Positions 6,362 to 7,336 of a stretch of DNA of 7,336 bases are shown piece after piece; position 1 is the first letter of the stretch, and each line of letters starts with the position of its first letter. The stretch comes from JAHQVK01 sp039819565. Its GTDB lineage: Bacteria > Myxococcota > Kuafuiibacteriia > Kuafuiibacteriales > Kuafuiibacteriaceae. The position numbers and the translations under genes were made by a program. The DNA lies in the NCBI GenBank assembly GCA_039819565.1, contig JBCBRU010000455.1:1-7336 (forward strand), in the 5' to 3' direction. The notes beneath the pieces were generated by a model. That model saw only the letters and a list, made by a program, of their open reading frames with translations, did not search any database and was not told the DNA's origin.

Positions 6362-6403
6362 GACGATTGCGCGCGTCCTTAGAGCCGCCTCGACTAGACG
6401 CGC
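6347..6403. repeat. Overlapping inverted repeats that compete for one arm
   Basis: The arm at 6347-6358 can pair with 6367-6376 (two 5-bp helices around a 2-nt bulge, 8-nt loop). Bases 6371-6377 (GCGCGTC) can instead pair with 6397-6403 (GACGCGC) as a perfect 7-bp stem with a 19-nt loop. The two use the same bases 6371-6376 and exclude each other. Low complexity in GC-rich DNA makes chance a real alternative. Confidence 0.3.
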
Positions 6404-6420
6404 AGGTTACAGGAAGCTTC

Positions 6421-6471
6421 ATGTCTCGGAAAGGAATCGGTCGATGGCGAAAGGCGTATCCTCCGCTTTGA
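6421..6471 (+). CDS. Possible 16-codon upstream ORF overlapping the lipoprotein start
   Basis: ATG 6421 follows AGGA (6411-6414) at a spacing of 6 nt and reads 16 codons to a TGA at 6469-6471, rich in Arg and Lys. It overlaps the first nine codons of the lipoprotein gene in another frame. It could be a leader peptide affecting lipoprotein translation, or a chance ORF. There is no homology argument. Confidence 0.2.
   Translation: MSRKGIGRWRKAYPPL
6431..6435 (+). promoter_or_regulatory. Ribosome binding site of the lipoprotein gene
   Basis: AAGGA lies 8 nt before ATG 6444 and supports that start, which also places a correct lipoprotein signal peptide at the N-terminus. Confidence 0.7.
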
Positions 6472-7336
6472 TAGGTGTCCTCTTCCTCTGCGCATGCGGC
6501 GAGGTCGAGACCCGACTGGTGCTGAGGGCCGCCTTGGAGCCGAACCCCTTCAAGGATGTGGCCACGGTCCAGGTGGTGGCCTTGGGACGGGATGGTCTCG
6601 TCGAGCTCCCTGAGGTCCGTTGGGATCAAGGACCTCAGCGGCTCGAGCAGCGCGTACCTCTCACCGCGCGTAGAATCTGGGTTGTCGGAAAAACGCAGGC
6701 CGGAGCGTCGGTCTCGGCGGCTCTGTCTCCACCTCTCGACCTCCTGGCCGAGCCCCCCGAGGCCATGACCCTGGACTTTGCTCGCATCGGGGCGCTCTCC
6801 GAAATGGGTCAGGTCGAGCGTCGAGAGGGTTGGCGCGCGTTGCCCCTGGGCCAAGACGGGACCTTGCTTCTCGGCGGGACAGGCGACGACGGAAGGGCCC
6901 CGAGCGCCACCTTTCGCATCGACCCCTACGGGAACCTGGTCGATGGGCCGCCGCTGCCCGACGGGGCGCCACGACCCGAGGTGAGCCGCGTGGGGCGCGA
7001 CGGGGTGGTGTGGGACGAGAGGGGCTGGAGGGTTCTTCGCGATGTGGGCTTTTCGCAACCGGTAGAGATCCCTTCGAGCCAGAGCTTTGACGTCGGCGCG
7101 AGGCCCGCCCTCGTACCTCTCGGCGCACGAAAGGCCCTGGCCTTCGGGGCGGGTCAAGTGTTCGAGCTCGACGTCTCCAGCGGTCAGAACACTCAGTTTT
7201 GGCCGTGGAGTTCTACCACCGCCGTGGCCGCCTCGTCTTTTCTTCCTGGGCGCGCCGTCACCGTCACGGAAGACGTCCTTCGGATCTTCAATACCAGCGC
7301 GGGATCCGTCACCACGTCGGCTCGCCTCTCCTCGAC
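6444..7336 (+). CDS. Lipoprotein with kelch-like (beta-propeller-type) segment, truncated at the right edge
   Basis: The frame stays open from ATG 6444 to the window end (297 codons, no stop), so the gene is partial at its 3' end. The N-terminus is a type II (lipoprotein) signal peptide: K3, a hydrophobic core (V5-L15) and lipobox L-C-A-C, with C18 as the predicted lipidated residue. G19 at +2 is compatible with outer-membrane sorting. Residues 25-115 look like a beta-sandwich-type region without a recognised motif. Residues 141-172 (L-L-L-G-G-T-G-D-D-G...F-R-I-D-P-Y-G-N-L-V-D-G-P-P-L-P) fit a kelch blade. Further blade-like segments, ending in D/N-x-x-x-G turns, lie near 187-205, 230-248 and 268-288. 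A surface or periplasm-facing propeller anchored by lipid is the best reading. No specific function is recognised. It is divergent from the kinase operon. Confidence 0.8.
   Translation, partial: MAKGVSSALIGVLFLCACGEVETRLVLRAALEPNPFKDVATVQVVALGRDGLVELPEVRWDQGPQRLEQRVPLTARRIWVVGKTQAGASVSAALSPPLDLLAEPPEAMTLDFARIGALSEMGQVERREGWRALPLGQDGTLLLGGTGDDGRAPSATFRIDPYGNLVDGPPLPDGAPRPEVSRVGRDGVVWDERGWRVLRDVGFSQPVEIPSSQSFDVGARPALVPLGARKALAFGAGQVFELDVSSGQNTQFWPWSSTTAVAASSFLPGRAVTVTEDVLRIFNTSAGSVTTSARLSS

Larger units (their letters stand above)
6315..6443. promoter_or_regulatory. Divergent control region between the kinase operon and the lipoprotein gene
   Basis: This 129-bp spacer separates the leftward kinase start from the rightward lipoprotein start and should hold both promoters. 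It contains a 20-bp dyad (6342-6361), a bulged hairpin (6347-6376), an inverted repeat GCGCGTC/GACGCGC (6371-6377 with 6397-6403) and two copies of GGTTAC (6343-6348, 6405-6410). No sigma-70 box pair is convincing on either strand. Confidence 0.45.

Noticed and set aside
6331..6364. Possible sigma-70 promoter for the kinase (minus-strand TTGCGT, 17 nt, CATCAT)
   Set aside because: Only 3 of 6 and 4 of 6 consensus matches. It overlaps the palindrome and is no better than expected by chance.
6345..7157. A 270-codon minus-strand frame opposite the lipoprotein gene
   Set aside because: The plus-strand frame has a ribosome site, a lipobox and kelch-type sequence. The minus frame has none of these.
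1..7336. CRISPR arrays, tRNA/rRNA genes, insertion sequences, attachment sites
   Set aside because: No regularly spaced repeats, no cloverleaf or rRNA-like stretch, and no transposase, integrase or terminal inverted repeats were seen while reading both strands.

Overview
The window is GC-rich throughout and densely coded. There are six protein genes on both strands, no RNA genes, no mobile elements, and no gene-free stretch longer than about 135 bp. The GC content, the frequent GTG starts, and a membrane-anchored Hanks-type Ser/Thr kinase (glycine loop V-G-G-M-A-E-V-F, catalytic loop H-R-D-L-N-P-R-N) beside a TPR gene all suggest a Myxococcota or other deltaproteobacterial-grade genome. That assignment is inferred from style, not from a marker gene.

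Layout from left to right. (1) 2-811 (+) is the C-terminal part of a TldD/PmbA-family protein of the non-catalytic PmbA/TldE type, cut by the left edge. (2) 863-1906 (-) is rsgA, the circularly permuted ribosome-biogenesis GTPase, convergent with gene 1. (3) A 133-bp divergent spacer follows, holding a hairpin-rich leader with a good Shine-Dalgarno. (4) 2040-3203 (+) is a flavin/NAD(P) oxidoreductase derived from the glutamate synthase small subunit (GltD). It lacks the N-terminal iron-sulfur domain and contains no cysteine. (5) 3207-4451 (-) is a TPR protein with an acidic tail carrying a duplicated EDSD motif, its stop only 3 bp from that of gene 4. (6) 4482-6314 (-) is the transmembrane Ser/Thr kinase with an extracytoplasmic PEGA-like domain. 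It lies 30 bp upstream of the TPR gene and probably shares its mRNA. (7) 6315-6443 is a divergent control region with a 20-bp near-palindrome. (8) 6444 to the right edge (+) is the start of a lipoprotein with a kelch-like segment; it has no stop in the window.

How the parts may work together: the kinase and TPR genes look like a two-gene signalling operon, with the kinase sensing outside the membrane and the TPR protein as adaptor or substrate. The lipoprotein is divergent across a compact shared control region and could be co-regulated. The left half looks like unrelated housekeeping genes plus one derived flavoprotein. No classic defence, mobile or biosynthetic system is visible. The most unusual items are the cysteine-free GltD derivative and its structured leader, the palindrome between kinase and lipoprotein, and the repeated acidic motif in the TPR tail.
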